NCBI GenBank assembly: GCA_030141605.1
Contig: JAQGDQ010000136.1
Span: 372,001-436,000, forward strand
DNA from: Tubiluchus corallicola
Taxonomy: Eukaryota > Priapulida > Priapulimorpha > Priapulimorphida > Tubiluchidae
DNA: 64,000 nt
Direction of reading: 5' to 3'
Under the pieces are notes generated by a model, which worked only from the letters and a program-made list of their open reading frames with translations, did no database searches and had not been told where the DNA came from. Positions 12,801 through 27,800 of this stretch are shown here, piece after piece. Position numbers and translations under genes: made by a program. The stretch's first letter is position 1; every line of letters starts with the position of its first letter.

Positions 12801-15800
12801 CCAGAACACTTAACGCAACATAGTTTGTTATGAACTATACGTTACAACGCAAGTCAAATTACACTTTTGTTGATCATTTAACCAAGAGTTGAATTTTACA
12901 AATAACGTAAAGAAGAGGGGACTGAAAATAGAACCCAGCCGTACACCGACAGTAAACATGTTGAAGACGCTAGGACCCATGATATCCCAATTTGTCGTTT
13001 TTTACCCAAAAACAAATTTATCACGCCAGTTTTTGGCAGACACATTTGCTTTAAAAGAAGTAACGAGGCTAAACACCAGAAGTATGGCTAAAGAAAATGA
13101 GATATTACAACACTAGTAAAGAACTGTACAAATTTTCGACCATCAAACGATATACTTAACACACAGTCACTAATGTAACTATGACAAGACAGCGGTCCAG
13201 TGCATTATTGACACAAAAACATGGTCAGTCTTCCACCGAAACTCGAACTTGAGCTAAACTTTCACTGAAGAGTATAAACATCCAGCTTGTACATATAATG
13301 TAAACATTCGCGGCGGAGGAATTCAAACTCACGAGAGAATTTTCACGATTCCGGAAGCCAACTAATCACCCAACTACCAAATGATCGCGTCTTCCCCCAA
13401 CAAAGCTGACGATCATAATGAGAGACTGGTGGCTGTACAAAGATAACGGCACTGCCTCAAACAATTATTTATTTGCTTTGGACGCGGTGAAATCGCGCGT
13501 TAACGTGCCTCTGACTCTAACAGACTGACACACAACACATCACATGAGCTAGTGCACAAAGCTAGGCAGATTGCAAGCGCCTGGCTTCAATAATTAATAA
13601 CTGGGCTGCTCCCTTGGCGCACACACGTTCGCTTACAGCTACCGGTTAGTAGTAAACGGCACAGATGTGGTTAATTCATGCACATTCTTCCCCTACACAG
13701 ACAGTCATACGGGTTGGGTGGTGAGTTCCACAATTTGGTAACCATATTGAGAAAAATGGCCTAGCGTTTCCTAAGTTGATACAGTGAAAGCTAGAATAAA
13801 AATAACTTCTGAAGGGATTTGGAGCATTTCATTAGCGCTTTTAACAGGAATGTTGCTAATATTTTATGATAATTATAACAGGAGATTATGTTAAGCTATC
13901 ACTTATCTCGCCAAAAATAATAGTGGCGCCACTCAATACGTGATTATAATATGGTTAATTGGCTAGTTAGCTAAATAATTTAATTCATTAAAAACTAATC
14001 ACTAAACAAAACTAACTTAACTAAAACAGTTAACCCTTTACTTAGTGCAAAATTGCAACCTTTTTGTGGAATGTAAAAGTGACAGCAGTACTTGTTCAGC
14101 ATAACAGTATATTTTAGAAGCAAAGAGTAAGTGATAAAAAATAGCTTAAACACGTTGCAAACATGAATTTCAAGCAGGGTCAATCGTATGCAGTGAAAAG
14201 TAATGCACCAGCTTAAGTCAACTCCTCTACGACTTTGTAAAGTATATAATTCACAGAAGCAATACAACACTTACTGGTAAACACGAAATCGTATTACTAG
14301 CTATAGGAACACCTGCTGGTATACGTGAACCTCTCTGTACACCTCATCTAGTAGTTCCCAGGCTTTATTAGAGTTTTAACAATCATATAAATGTCAAAAT
14401 GGTCGTAAAAATGATGGAAAGTCGACGTTTTCACAGGTTATTCATGTACTGTAATTATACGGTTGCTGTTTACAATCCACACTTGTTGTATTCTCTTGTA
14501 GTACTACTAAAATACCATCCCCAGATTTTCCTTGTGACCCCATGGGCAGGTTAGATCACATTACCATAGTGGATGTTCATTAAATCAATTAATTAATTTC
14601 GGAACTCGTCAGTCAAACTGAAACAGATTTAACCTCAATTTACATGTTACATTAGTTGCAAACTGTGCCCTAATCGAGTCAACATGGCGCCGTTAAATCA
14701 ACCATCCGCCAAGTATTAATGATCCCATTGGTGAAATTACTCTGCTTACAGCACGCATAGGGGCAATTCGCTCAAATTAGGATACCCACAACACAAATAG
14801 CAATTTAGCACAACAGTTAACTTTAAATTGAGAATTATAGAAGTATTCGTAAGAGAATAAATACAATACTATATAGTAGTTGCAGACAAGCAATCATATG
14901 AGTTAGGCTTAGGCAAGCATGTATAACCATAAAACAAATGTAAACGATATTACGATGATTACGATACAGTCAGGTTGCGCTTCTGGGAACATGGCAGGCA
15001 TTTGTCAAGAGCCATAAAACGCATCGACCGCAAACTGAATAAAATTACAACTTGCAAATCGGAAGTGCAATACTGTCAATGGTTTCCGGCAAGAGACAGC
15101 TAGGTGAAAAGGTGAGACTAAATTGCAGACAAAAAGACGGACACAGTTACGTAATAACGCGCCGATAACCCGGTGTAATGGTTTTATTGCTTTCACAATC
15201 AGAATGAAGTTAATTAACTAACAGTGGAGTGCAGATTTTCACAATACTATTATACTGTGGCAGGGACACTTATTGAGTATATATTCACCGATTCAGGTGA
15301 CAAAGACCCAGCTCGGGATAGCTAGTGCAAGTTTTGGAAATCAATTTAAATAAAATCTCAACAAATTATGTTTAAGCCAGAATTATACGTGCTTAGAAAT
15401 AATAATTTCATAAAGATGAAGCTTAGTTCTGGAATACACGATTCTCAAAATGGCAATGTCTATAATAATTGTAGGGCTGTAGGCAATACGAACACTCAAT
15501 GAAAACTGTCCCCAACCGAGGTACTTGTCAAACCTGCAACGGAAATATTTACATCAATGCCCTTTAAGCTAATGAGAGTACTTAATGCAGAGGCAGGTGT
15601 GAGTGAAAAGGCTTTCAGGAATATCGATTTAAATTGGAGCCATCGCACAAAGGCAAAATCGAGAACTGAATCTCTCACAGAGTAGTACCAAACAGTAGTG
15701 AATACAAAATTATGGTAAAGTATGACGAGCTGATTACACTAAATTCCGTAATAAGATGTTATAAAGACTGACGACCAAATTTCAGCACATTATTTATTAT

Positions 15801-18800
15801 TGTCTGTCACCGTTTAAACCCATATAACTCATTACACTGTTTTCTGACAAATTAAAATATTTACGAGTGATCAGTTTAAAAATATGGAATATATGGAAGA
15901 TACTCTATATTGGAAACATCAGAACCACACAAAATTTATGAAGCTAGAAGCCATCTCAATAATCTTAATGATCCATCTCAATAATCTTAATGATCAGTTA
16001 ACACCAATGATAACATCGTCATTCCTGTGGGCTTTTTAGTTGCATCTCAACAAAATTGTTCACAATACCATGCAAAGAATCAAATGGTATCATCGAACAA
16101 ATCGCATCACGAAATATTACTGATCAGATAATGGCGATTCACTTATAAATCACGGCACTCACGAACACGAATCTTTGGGCGAGATTGTGATTCCGAACAC
16201 AATGCATACAGGTCGCAGATACTTCCACAAACCTTTGCACAAAATTCCACGCACGGCAACAACAAGAACAACTACTACTACACTGCCCTGATCAGCAAAT
16301 TTCTCATAAAAGACTGGACAGTGAATATTACTGCATCATAATCTGGCAGCAGACTCATGAGTATTGAGCACACGCACACAGAATGTGTATTCACGCGTAG
16401 GTGGAGCTGAGCATTCGGAGAGAAAGGGGTGAAACGTGCGTGGTAAGGAGAGGAACTTGTAACGTAACTCGTTTTGGGTAAACATTGGGTAAAATGTGTT
16501 TTTTGTTTTTAAATTTTAAGTTAAATTGAGCATCAAACAGGGAAAAGCTAGCTTGATGAGCTCGAAACTGGGCTCATAATACTGAAAAACAATACAAAAG
16601 TATACTTGTCTAATTTGGTATAAACTATACAATAATAGTTTGGAATGAAATATTATTTGAATTAACACGACAGTTACAACAGGACCCTGTAGCCATAAAC
16701 AGATGGCATACGAAACCTATACAACAGTCATACTCTACAAGGCGAAAATCTTTGTTGTTTTTTTCAAAGTTCTCGTAGCTTCTAATGAAAGCTTTAGGCT
16801 GCGCAGTTTTTGCTTGGGTTAGTGCGTTTGTAATTACTGCGCTATGCTGCAGCTCCCTTCATAACCCTTAAAAAATAATTGGTCACGCAGGGAGAACATC
16901 CGCTGCTCTTCAAAGATAAAGATAGATCTGCTACTGAACTGACAACATCTGGTGACATTAACCTCAACGGGGGGGGGGCAGAAGAAGAGGAGATTTAAAA
17001 GCAAGTACTACTAAAACTAAAATTAATCCGCAAGTCGCCTAATCTTAAGACGTTGTTGACAAGAGTGTTTGTCAAAAGGTCTTAGGTTCAAATCCAGATC
17101 CATACTTCATGTCTTTTCATCGCTTTTAACGTTTAAATTTCTTTAAAAAAAATTGAAAACCATTGTGGGTTCATTCTATCATTTACTGGTAAGTGTTCAC
17201 TGATTTGCTAACAGATGCTAAAAAAGTTGGACACCATACCTATCTCGTAGCCTTGTGATTTATTTCAAGACGCAAACGCATTCTTATTCATGGAAAGCGA
17301 AAGAATTAGAGTAAAAGCTGACAAAACAGAGTGATTTTCAAAGAAAAGGCTGGCCAAATACCCAGTGTTTACAAAATCCACTTAGTATTCTGCATAATGT
17401 TTACAGCAGAATCATGGAAAAAAGTTTAAATGTTTGCAAAAAACCGCAGCACCCAAAGCTGAGTCAACATAAATTAAGTTCAATGTTTTCACACAAACTG
17501 GCCTAAATTTGTTGTCATTAGTAGACGCGTTCAGGTTTTAAACGGCGTAAAAACTCAAACAAAAACATCATTAGTGTATTTAATGCTCTGCTGCTGCTAT
17601 TGTTGTCGTTGTCATCAATGTTGTTGCAGCTACTGCTGTTATTGATGAAGACTGTTGACACACAGTATTTACTTTTGACACCATAAATTAATGTTGCGAC
17701 AACAATCTGTCGTTTTGCCTTCATATTTCCATGTTGATTATCGTGTTACTTTAATGTTTAAACAGTAATTAACTTTTTTATTTAAAAGAAATTAATATGT
17801 ATTTCCTTTACAAAAATGTAATCCAGTAGGCTACTGATTTCTATAGACATTTTACAATAAAAAATTGCTATTTCAGAAAGTTCTCCAACACCTTTTTAAT
17901 GGTCTTCGTTTTAGTTATGACCACCTTTTTCCGACGTTTCCACTTTTTCCCTTTCTATTAGTTATTTACAGCATTTATGTTATTTGACACTATTATTATG
18001 GGAAAAAATAAAAAGAATAAAATAAATAAATCTGAATCTACGATACCCATAGCCGTTTTCGGCTTTCAATAAACTGGCAATTTTCTGTCTATTAAATCTG
18101 GAACAGCCTTGAAACAGAACTCGTTTAAGCAAATTAGACCGATAAGCTACAGCTAATAAGTGAAAGTTTACATGGAAACGGCAGAAATCGCACCATGTCG
18201 AGAATCAAATAATCGAGCCTTTACAAATCACTTAACAATGGAGCCAATCCGGAGCCCTGAGGCACTCCAGCTAGATAGGTAACTTTTCAAAGGAAATTTC
18301 GGCAAACGAAATGTAATTTAAGCGAAAAAATTATAGAGCTATAAATGTGCATGTAATCATTATCCCGCTTGAGAATGTTTATTTAACATATGTATTTAAA
18401 AATCATTCTTTAAGTCTGAAGGCCAGACTCAAGATCACCTTTAAAATCGTCATTTATTACCTAACTAAGCTTTAACAGCTTGTAAGTTCTATAAGCATTT
18501 ATATCGCATATAGTTGGGCATTAAATCTATTTTCTCCGATTGTTATTGCAATCAGAGACTAATGTATAAAGTGAGTAATTATGTGCCCCTCTCATATCAG
18601 CATATTTTCCATGGGGAATTAGCGGATGACTCACTTAGCACAGCTCCACTAATACTGGTTCTCTCTGGCTTCACAACTGCATTATTTGTTTGTCGGCTTA
18701 ATTAAAATTTATCGCCGCGGCTAGCTAAAAAAACTGAATCAGTGCGGCAGATATATGTGCAACAAATTAATAAACACTATTATTAAGCTGAAACACTGGA

Positions 18801-21800
18801 ATTCAAGTGTAAAATGCTTGGTTGCTTTTTTCGCCTACCTATGTTGATTTGTTTATCTGCAAGCTACAAAGAAGCACTGAGTCACGTCTGGGTGAAATAA
18901 GCGGTACTGTTGATAATTAAAAAGTTTTGATTAATTTTAGGCACTATTTACACGTGTTTTAAGTACTGACCAAAGCACCTAAATATACACTAAAAATAAA
19001 CTAAACAAGACAAGTGCTCCTATGCATCCTAGGAAAATTTTGTCAGAATACCAAGAAAAATACAGAAAGTTTTCGTATAAGAATAGTGTCATTTTGGACC
19101 TTGCGAGAGGAGTCACCTATTAAACCAATTAGTACCAATCGTTGAGGAATTTTCAACCAACACTCACTCACATTACACTCCTCGCACAAAGTCCACTGTT
19201 CTCGACATGCTTAATGGCAGATGAGACATTGCTTCAACACAATGCTACCCAGTTATAACGACCACAGTTGACATCTTCCCAGCAGATGGCTGGGCACTTG
19301 GAGAAAGATGATTGATGAGAATGAGTATACCCATCTCCATAGCAACCGCGAAGAAAGCTAGGGTGCTCTTATTATGCTTGTACTGAAACAACAAGGCATA
19401 AGGGCATTCTCGATTTGAAAACTTGCTATTTTTTTCCTGAAATTGCAGTCAGTTTCATACAAATTTAAATGGACAAACTTCCTATAAACTGTCTAGAATT
19501 AAATCAAATCACTGACGAAAACACTGCGAGCACAGCGTGCAACAACAACCCTACTTTTCCAACTGTTCTGTTGACTCAAATGAGCTGCTCTTTACAACGC
19601 AGAAGGATGTGCCAGCGATAAACCTAGTGCGAACTATTCCTGCAAGATGGCAGCAGCTGCCAATAATGCTGAGGTGATATTCATAGTAGTATCTATATCG
19701 CTGTTATAGCACTTATACAATGCACACTTACTGAAATAAAAGTGAAAGTTAGCACAGTTCTACACACTAAAAGCTTATACAGTAGCTTTATTCAAGTTCC
19801 ACTCTACACACACAATATCAAAACCAAAATGCAGAGCTCCCTGATGCTTAACAACGCGACTGTATATAATGCCAACATGATGAAGCATTTTCTATGGCGC
19901 TTTTCATTGCGATTAAAAATTAATATTTAATATGCCTGGCGCCCAATTGTTCAATAGAAAACTTTACTTTCACGCAGACTTTTGAGGGACTGCTTAGTAC
20001 TTATTAATAAAGCGTTCAAGTAACGTTGTTCAAATAACGTTCAACCAATCGTTCGTTTTAATTAGCTCGTCACAAAATAGATTACTCTATAGCTACTCTG
20101 CACAAAAAACAAAGAGAAAAGCTTAAATGGCACCATATTTAAACCAAAAATTGGAAAAACAGTGTACTGTGAGACAGTGTGCGTTGCTTTTTAAACACTA
20201 TGATTTTTCTACTGATGTGCAAGCTATTCAAAACTACAACGGATATTGCTATAATCAGAAGTATACTCAAGACAATACACATCATTTACACCACGCCAGT
20301 TTGCAGTCATCACGACAGTACTAGGGTTTCGGCGATACACTATCTATGTCTGTTTAAATCAAGGGTAAAACTGTGCTACAATATAAAAAAACTATATTAC
20401 TAGTGTATTTACAAGTCATTAAGAAGTTTTGAAAAGTTTCGAAAGCATAAACAGAACAGAACCTACCATCCTCGTTTCATTTCTGGAAACATTCTTCGAA
20501 TGTACATCCTGTCGATGAACATGTTGCCGGTGCGATATCGGTTGTCCCATGATGAACGATTCTTGCCTGGCTTGGCCAACAATGTCATAAAATCCGGTTG
20601 CTTTATAACCATAATTGTCATGCTTTACATGTAGTTTACTAGGAATTACTGGACAGTGATTACTATGAAACGTCTGACCAGGTGTTCTGCATCAAATACA
20701 AGCAGCAGCTTATTTTACACAATTTGTAAAAACACGAAGTCCAAAAACACAGCCTTGTAGAACACCAGAAGTAAGATAGCAATAGATAGAAAGAACTAAA
20801 TTTTCTTATATATAGCCATGTTCTCGTTTGCTGAGCAATTTCACAGATTCCTTTTTATGTGGCACTATCGCCGAACAAAGAATGCTATCAAATCATAATC
20901 ATATTTGTCCGTAACGATAACCATACAAAATACTGTTTACGATGCACAATATAGATAATTGAATAAGCACTTAGTCTGTAAGAAGCATCCACATCAAACC
21001 ATTTCTGCCGTTTTCTAGACAATGTTGTAGTAGAATATTTTTGGTAAGCTGCTTCATAAGCAGCAGAACTATGATAATTCAAGTAGCTTTAGTAACAGTG
21101 TGGTTTCAACGGTATCTTTAGGCTAATGAAAGCAAGAACAAAAAATAAGTAATTAGGCATTCCTGAATGAAAATAAAAAAGACCACTCGATAAAATAAGA
21201 ATAAGGGATTCTGTAGCATTATAATGAACAAAATCACTACTTCTAACTCACACAAAATATTCACAGTAAGATTTATAACGTTTCAAAATATACACTAGTA
21301 GTACTAGTGTGTATATACTAGTATAGGGTGACAAAGAACTGGTTAATAATTTTTTCATTGCAAACTTTGATTCTGTTTTTCTTTGTGTAACACACAGCTG
21401 CTTCCGAATTCCAACAACAGTGAAACTGAGTAACCTATACGCACTACTGCCTCTAAATTCAAACTGTAGCGAAATTATGCAAAATTGCACAACCAGCCAA
21501 TCTTCAGACGACAATCGCTGAAAGTGTTAGCCGAAAATCTATAGAAAATCCCCCAGCGACCATTTCAGGCGCCTGACGGACACTAAACTGAAGCCTGCCA
21601 CTAAGTTCAGCAGCTATCATAGTAATTCCTTATCACTGGGTTCTATTGTTCTAGGCTTTAACAGCAGGCCGCAGTCTCGTCACACAGTAATTAACTTCTA
21701 AAGCTTCTCAGTATCAGCTGCTTATACGTCTCAATTACGCTTGAATCCTTTCATATTCGAGCGCTATCCATATCCAGCCTTAAGCTACAGTTTTACACTA

Positions 21801-24800
21801 CAGTTCAGTTTCTAAGCTCACGAAAAAGCTGAAACAAAACTAGCAACAAATTACGTACATTCATTCGTACGTTACTGGCACACGCGTGGTGATAAAGCCT
21901 ACAGGTGAACTGAAGCAGGTGAAAAGGTAATGAAAATAGGAAAACTGCTTATGATAGAAACATCCTTGATACTGTGATCCAGTTAAAGATGTTGCTAGTC
22001 ATTTGCTACCACGACAACAGGACAGCCCTCCATCAAATGGACTGATCAAATCTTGTATTGGCAGCTGGCATGGAATAACAATGTAATGTTTGCCTGGTGA
22101 TTAACTCAGCAAAATAAAGAATGCAAGCTTGCTTGCCAGCAGTATTGCACTACTTGCCCCAATGCAGACAATGGCAGGCAAACCTCACAAGGGAAATTGC
22201 CGAAAATTAGTCTCAATTTCAGTCAGATAAGGCTCGTCTAATATCATAAATTACTACGATATAGATTGAAGTCACTACAAATTAATAACACGGATGACGC
22301 CACTAAACTTACTATAAGTGCATGTGAAAAAAGAGGAGAAAAGTGCAGCAAATATTTTAAAAATGATATTTTTGACTTTGAGAAGAACTAAAACGACAAG
22401 AGAAAAGCGAGAAAGTAAAGCGCCGATTGAGACATTAATACGATAGCAATAGACTAATAATATCAATTATGAAAATGGAAACAAGATTTGGACCTGGTGA
22501 AACTATCCAAAGAAAAAGTACGCAGAAAAATACTTCAGCAGAAAATAACATTAAAACAAACGCTCATATAAAAAAAAACACAGACAAAATAAGTAGGAAA
22601 ACTATCGGCAAAACTAACTGCTAACGATCTTTTTTTAATGAAAACTAAAATGTACAACAAAAAAATCCACCCATTTAAAATATTAACAATTCACGTCGTA
22701 CATAAATTATAATTCACGATGCACGTTAAACAGCGAAAACACTTCCATAAAACCGTAATTTCACTGAAGCTTTTCAGGATCGCGCAGTCGTAAGCCAAAT
22801 ATGGCAACATCAAAAACTGTCAATAACTGGGGACCCAACTGACAGCACGCAAACAGAGAAAGGCTCAATTATTTCTACACGGCCGCATCATGGTTTATCG
22901 ATTCGTGCTGGCTGACCATTAGAGGGTGTGTGTCATTTCGATCACAAACCGATGCATCATAATAACATAATATGCAAATGCGGTGCGCTACTGAATGGTC
23001 AAGTTTAAGTATTCAACGATGCATTAAGTAGATAGACCGATGGCCAATGAAGCGTGGTACAGGTGTTCAGGACATGTTCATCAATAGGGCTTATTTTCAT
23101 CCATTCTCATAAATAGAATCATGGGTAATACACAGTGCAGGTAGGCCTATTAGCATTGTTCCTCGCCAGTTACTCCGACAATGTGGCTTCCCATTGTATG
23201 AAACGACAGATAAGCAAAATCAACGACTTGGCAGCAAATTTTACGGTCCATTTTCGTTTTTTTAGCAATTACATATGGATAACGCAATATTGTGTTATTA
23301 CTTCGAAGGCACGTATAACTATCGAAACGCCACGACTAGCAAAAAAATCTGTTTTGTTTACAAACACAACACTTCAGTAGGTACCATTAATATATCAGAC
23401 TGGAACGAGAAGCACTGGTAACTGAACACAGTATCCCACAACCGAAACCCTAACAATGAGTATACTGCTCAGGAAAAAACAACACTACGCCTGCACGCCA
23501 GTCATTAACGACACAGTGAACACTGTAACACATTTTTGAGCGCGCGACCACCAACTTATTAATGAAGTGCGAGGGAAGCCCAAAAACACATGGCAAAGCT
23601 TTTAAGCTTCGTGACCCTAGCCACCCTGCAGGGAGCACCATGCACGCCCAGACGTTTTTTCCGGGCGTGATCAATTTGTACGCAGGGGGGTGGTCAGTGT
23701 CTAAAAGATGAGTAGACATTTAAAGCAGTACAAATTCGATAGATTTTAGTAAACGTGCTTTATACATAACCAACTGCTAGTCGTGCGTACTCACAAAGCT
23801 ATGTGCCCAGGCTCTATCACCTACACAGTCCAGATCTACACGGTTAATCTTAGCACTTCTGCACACAAACTGAGCACTGTGAAGAATTAATACCTCGCAT
23901 GGAAGCAGTTTACAGTCTTACAAAACCCATGAGAGCTAAATCAACTAATAAAACCTAGTTGTAAAACCAGCAAAAACATCGAGAAATGTTTGTTGACTAA
24001 GTCGCTTGTTTCCAGGGGGCAGAATGATAGGCTTCCTATACGGCAACTGTTGCATCAAAGTTATTTCGGCCTAACCATAATTATAATAATAATAATAGAG
24101 TGGTTTAGAAATAAATAAGGGAAACCGCTTTCTGATGCACCAAAAAAAATATAAACCTAAATCCAAGTCTGAATTTCAGCATTCACAACAAACTATACAA
24201 AAATAGTAACAAAAGTTAGACACCTTTGAGTAACTAACACTAAGTCTATAGATCTGGCCGAAATATTGCCATTTGCACCATTTAATAACTGCCTACGTCG
24301 CACACCCACACACAGTTGAACACACACATAATGAGCAAATGAAAGTTAGCAACTACATGTTTACTCAATAAACATAGGCTGTACTGCACTGTTAGACAAA
24401 GTGAATAATGACAATGTTGGGAACAGTAAATTATTTGCCCAATAATAAACATCGGGATGTCTGAATTTAATTTCGCCAAACTCAGCACTAATTTCAACGT
24501 CACAAATTTGCAATAAAACTTGCGATATGGACGAAAATGAAAAACGATCGACTGGGCAAACAACAAACAAATTCGTTTCTGCGCACCCTGGCGGCTGATG
24601 GACAACTGACTTCATACTTAGTAATTAGCAGGCTTGACGGCTTTGTTACGAAAGGTTGTTACTACTCAGCATTGTATTACCATCACCATCGAAAATGATA
24701 AACACTACCACTTTAAAGGTGACACAACTAGTGCCATCTTTCGCTAAAATTCTGATATACAGACTATCCCACAGATTCTATATTGTCACTAATTTTGCAG

Positions 24801-27800
24801 GGTTTATTTTTAAATTTACTACTGTTTCAAACAGTGTTCCTAGCCAGGATCCACAAGCAGCTTACCTTCAACTTCTCTCTTGTTATTTTCAGGGTTCTGA
24901 CAGACACACAGACAGGAAACTAACAGGGCCAAACACTTGTGTCAACACTTGCTGTATATCCTAGTTACGGCGTGCAATTGCGCCCTAATGCAAAACAGCA
25001 GTTTTTTATTCTTAATTTTAACTGCTGCAAAGATCTGTGGAACGAGGAAGAAAAGTAGTAATTTGCCGTAGCTAAGCATTCGACGAAACTTCGTAAGAAT
25101 TCATCTAAGCTGTGCAATTTATAGACAACACGACGGCCTTTTGCCTACTTGCCCATCTATTTACTGACCAGGTTCCACCCTGCTAATCTTCGGTCGATGT
25201 TTTCGTACAAACGCAGCCTAAGGCAATGTACAAAAGCCATTTACTATTGGTAGACAATGTACAGAATTATTGGCTTCGCTGACCAATGGCTGAATAAAGT
25301 GGGCAGCGAATTAGTCTATCTCAGACTAGGAAAAACCATTACAGACCACCGAGACGACCACTTAGTGGCTTCAGGGCTCCTAGATTGATTGCCTACAACA
25401 GCAATTGACAGAAATCGATACAAAGAACCAGATTCAATTACAACAGGTCTGATCTGCTTTCTTTGCCAAAATTTTATTAAAATTCAACTGTTGTGCAATT
25501 TGTACATGTATTACTGATAAATACATATAAATTTAGAGCAGAAGATGGGCAAACGAACAAAACCTTGTAGACAATTTAAGTAAGACAAAAAGAGAGAAAA
25601 CCTGAAACAGGAAAGCCAACCTTACAGGCTACAATGGATCTAGTAGTTTTTAGGCCAAACGCTTATATTACCACATGACAGACAGTTATCTGTTTTCATA
25701 ATTACTTGTACATTTCAAACTACATGTATGTACACAGAAGTATTATTAACCCTTTCTATTATGGTATATTTGTGTGCCTAAAAAGCAAACAAAGCACAAT
25801 TTAATTAACTAGATTTGCTGCCCTGTCTAAGACACTTAAATTCAGGTTAAAATTAGAAAGTAACAATTTTGCATTGTTACTATTAGTTTGGAAGTTATAA
25901 AAAGATATTAAGTAGAATGTGTAGGAAAAGACAAGATATATAGTATTCCAACACAAAATTTCGCATCTACTTTAACTATTTTTAAATTTTTGCCAATTAT
26001 GGGCTGTATAGTTATGGACCTCAATTCTAACTAATTGCTGATGTTTATCATGTTTAAGGAAATGGTACAGTTTACTATTTGCTCCAACATAAATTAACAA
26101 GACTGCAAAAGTGGTGAGCATATTAAGCGAAAAGTATCGAGTATGATAAAGAAAAAAAATGACAAAATGTGCCCATATTAAAGCTTATTGTGACGTTATC
26201 GATTGATTGTTTTAAAAGACTGGAAGAAACAGCAACATCCTAACCTAAGGAGGCTGCGAGAAGTACCAATCAAAGCAAAAGACAGTAATGAATCAAAGAG
26301 GCCAATTAGAGTTCAGATTAATGATGAATCCGGTCATTAATTGGCACTTTAAAGAACTGTGATCAAACAGAATTAATAAAATTACGTAGGTCAACCATTG
26401 TATGACTGTCTTCAATGTCACCAGTTTTCTTTTACAATTTGTCCTGTCAAGTGAAATATTTCAATGACACATTTGAATGTTATTTTCAATATTTAAAACT
26501 TGAATTTAGAAGAATTTTAGCTAATAATTGGTTGTACGATTTCTCAAAATTCACTGTGGCAATGCGGCAAGACAGTTATGACAGCAACAGTGACTCCAAT
26601 GAAATATGACAAATTTTTTGTATTTGAAGATTTTTACTTTTCCAAACGGCTGTTTTATTATAGTTTTCTATAAACGACGCACCTTTTTGTGAGTGTGTTA
26701 TCTTTGAGATTTAAATTCACTCCACTTGTCCTAACACCAGTCTTTCACCTGCCTATCATAGAAGTTAAGCTCTCACATTTTTAAAGAGCAAGTAGTTTTG
26801 CATAGGGCTAAAATTTCTTTTCCTGCACTAAATGTTGCTTTTTCTATTGTAGGAGAACTTCAACCACTACATGTAAAAATTTCCAATGAAGAAATCTGCA
26901 TGAGACATTTGCATTAATGACTACCACAAAACTATTTGATGAATGCTAAGATAATTTAACAAACTGATAAATCAAAAGCTACAGTATCACACCTCACACC
27001 TAGGTACATGAGTGGTATGATAAAAATTACTTGAAAGGATAACACTATTAAGAAATCAAACAAATACTACCTCTCCAACTACCCTCCAGTGTAAAACAAA
27101 CAAGAAAAGGAACTTGATTTCAACAGCCATAACTAAAAAACGGAGGAAAATTTTTGACAGAAGTCATTCCATCTGGTCGGCAAACCCAGAGTAAGATGAA
27201 ACCCAATTTGTTAGAACTGTAACATAAACAAAGTAAATAGCAAACATCAGCTACCCTAAATCCCTGGAATCAGGGAATATGAAGCCAGTTATAAAGTGCG
27301 TTGTTTGTTATGCTTTCATCAAGATGTGGATCTTGTGGTCAGTACTAGCCAGCCTAATGGTCTAGATGAAAGTAGGACACTGCAGGGTGATAATTAAGAT
27401 CGACGAAAGGGAAAAACAATAAACACAAGTTATTAGCAGTTTTAGCACACCGGGCTTACATCGAAGAAACAGCTCATTTATGCACAATTGAACTGTATAT
27501 GAAGCAACCTACTTAACTAAAGTTATATATGACAAAACACTGTCTTCTGCCCCATATCTCTCCCCTCTGGATGGAAACAGGTCACAAGTTGATATAGTAA
27601 CACAAAAAAGTAGTGAAATGAAAAAATCAAAAACTTGAAAATTTTAATTAGTAAAATCAAATCTTGAAATTTAATTAGTTTGTCTCCAGATGCTAAACTT
27701 CTATAATAATAGCTATTCTAATGTGTCAGATTTAGAAAAATACTTTTTTACAAACATTTTCTTAGAAAGATCAAAACGTTCAGGTTTTACATGATACCAA

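Noticed and set aside
14311-14348. ATG frame [11 protein letters not shown] ending CAGCAG/GTGTTC in phase 2
   Set aside because: Eleven codons and an average donor; within the range of chance.
24864-24894. 31-bp minus-strand segment with a very good acceptor and donor GAAG/GTAAGC
   Set aside because: Length 31 breaks the phase to the ZU5 exon and no upstream exon fixes it. Left as a pseudo-exon.
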